Below are positions 63,459 to 64,000 of a stretch of DNA of 64,000 nt, piece after piece. Origin of the DNA: Saccharothrix sp. NRRL B-16314 (GTDB lineage: Bacteria; Actinomycetota; Actinomycetes; Mycobacteriales; Pseudonocardiaceae); assembly GCF_000716595.1 (NCBI RefSeq), contig NZ_JNXC01000018.1:62001-126000 (forward strand), in the 5' to 3' direction. Below the pieces are notes generated by a model. It did no database searches and had not been told where the DNA came from. It saw only the letters and a program-made list of their open reading frames with translations. The first letter of the stretch is position 1; every line of letters begins with the position of its first letter. Position numbers and translations under genes: made by a program.

Positions 63459-64000
63459 ATGGCCACTCTGGAGATCAAGGACCTGCACGTCTCGGTCAAC
63501 ACCGACGAGGGCTCCAAGGAGATCCTCAAGGGCGTCGACCTGACCATCAACGCAGGCGAGACCCACGCGATCATGGGGCCCAACGGCTCGGGCAAGTCCA
63601 CCTTGTCCTACGCCATCGCCGGGCACCCCAAGTACGAGATCACCTCCGGCAGCGTGCTGCTGGACGGCGAGAGCGTGCTGGAGATGACCGTGGACGAGCG
63701 CGCTCGCGCGGGTCTCTTCCTCGCCATGCAGTACCCCGTCGAGGTGCCCGGCGTCTCGATGTCGAACTTCCTCCGCACCGCCGCCACCGCCGTGCGCGGC
63801 GAGGCGCCCAAGCTGCGGCACTGGGTCAAGGAGGTCAAGGAGGCGATGTCCGACCTGGACATCGACCCGGCCTTCGCCGAGCGCTCCGTCAACGAGGGCT
63901 TCTCCGGCGGCGAGAAGAAGCGCCACGAGATCCTCCAGTTGGGGCTGCTCCAGCCGAAGATCGCGATCCTGGACGAGACCGACTCGGGCCTGGACGTCGA
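63459..64000 (+). CDS. sufC: Fe-S cluster assembly ATPase SufC, 3' end outside window
   Basis: 180 codons of SufC are present before the window ends; the full protein is normally about 250 residues. Walker [17 protein letters not shown], the SufC-specific [14 protein letters not shown], signature [19 protein letters not shown] and Walker [13 protein letters not shown] are complete. ATPase of the SufBCD complex. ATG with AGGAG 12 bases upstream. Completes the order sufR-sufB-sufD-ferredoxin-sufC. Confidence 0.97.
   Translation, partial: MATLEIKDLHVSVNTDEGSKEILKGVDLTINAGETHAIMGPNGSGKSTLSYAIAGHPKYEITSGSVLLDGESVLEMTVDERARAGLFLAMQYPVEVPGVSMSNFLRTAATAVRGEAPKLRHWVKEVKEAMSDLDIDPAFAERSVNEGFSGGEKKRHEILQLGLLQPKIAILDETDSGLDV

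Overview
High-GC actinobacterial chromosome, most likely a member of the Pseudonocardiales related to Saccharothrix, Lentzea or Actinosynnema. This is inferred from the GTG-rich starts, the RbpA, WhiA, OpcA and SufR genes and a gene order that parallels the mycobacterial uvrC to suf region. The window is mostly conserved chromosomal backbone, with accessory genes inserted at several points.

Layout. 1-6.7 kb is accessory: the end of an M28 peptidase, an S1-like protein, a WYL regulator, a SLOG protein beside an XRE/TPR regulator, a divergent primase-polymerase-like protein and two tandem Rieske lipoproteins. 7.1-12 kb is uvrC-rapZ-yvcK-whiA, all translationally coupled. An OafA-type acyltransferase follows. 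14.5-18.2 kb is gap-pgk-tpiA-secG-rbpA, closed by a strong terminator. 18.3-23.1 kb holds a Thr-rich secreted protein, a membrane protein coupled to a Ser/Thr kinase, and an orphan histidine kinase. 23.3-31.7 kb is the pentose phosphate cluster tkt-tal-pgi-zwf-opcA-pgl. 31.9-41.7 kb carries ctaB, an HD/cupin/membrane-protein operon, an FKBP lipoprotein, a quinone oxidoreductase, a DUF885 hydrolase, a nucleotidyltransferase and an ATP-grasp enzyme. 41.9-43.9 kb is an acetate permease pair. 44.2-47.8 kb is a conservon (sensor kinase, roadblock, DUF742) without its GTPase. 48-51.1 kb has a GbsR/MarR regulator, heme A synthase and an ABC exporter. 51.3-58 kb is an accessory block: a DUF998 protein, an in-frame transporter-glycosyltransferase fusion and a giant patatin-like protein. 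58-64 kb is an MptB-like mannosyltransferase and sufR-sufB-sufD-ferredoxin-sufC, running off the end.

How it works together. The backbone joins lower glycolysis, the oxidative and non-oxidative pentose phosphate branches, heme O/A synthesis for the terminal oxidase, acetate uptake and Fe-S cluster assembly. SufR has a visible CAAC-N6-GTTG operator overlapping its start codon.

The most striking unexplained signal is a family of intergenic arrays with an exact 22-bp period (core TCCTACGTTC). Two copies are giant 4+4-unit palindromes that bracket the patatin gene. A third is a half element next to the conservon. A decayed pair of units may lie upstream of gap. No RNA gene, insertion sequence or CRISPR array was found.
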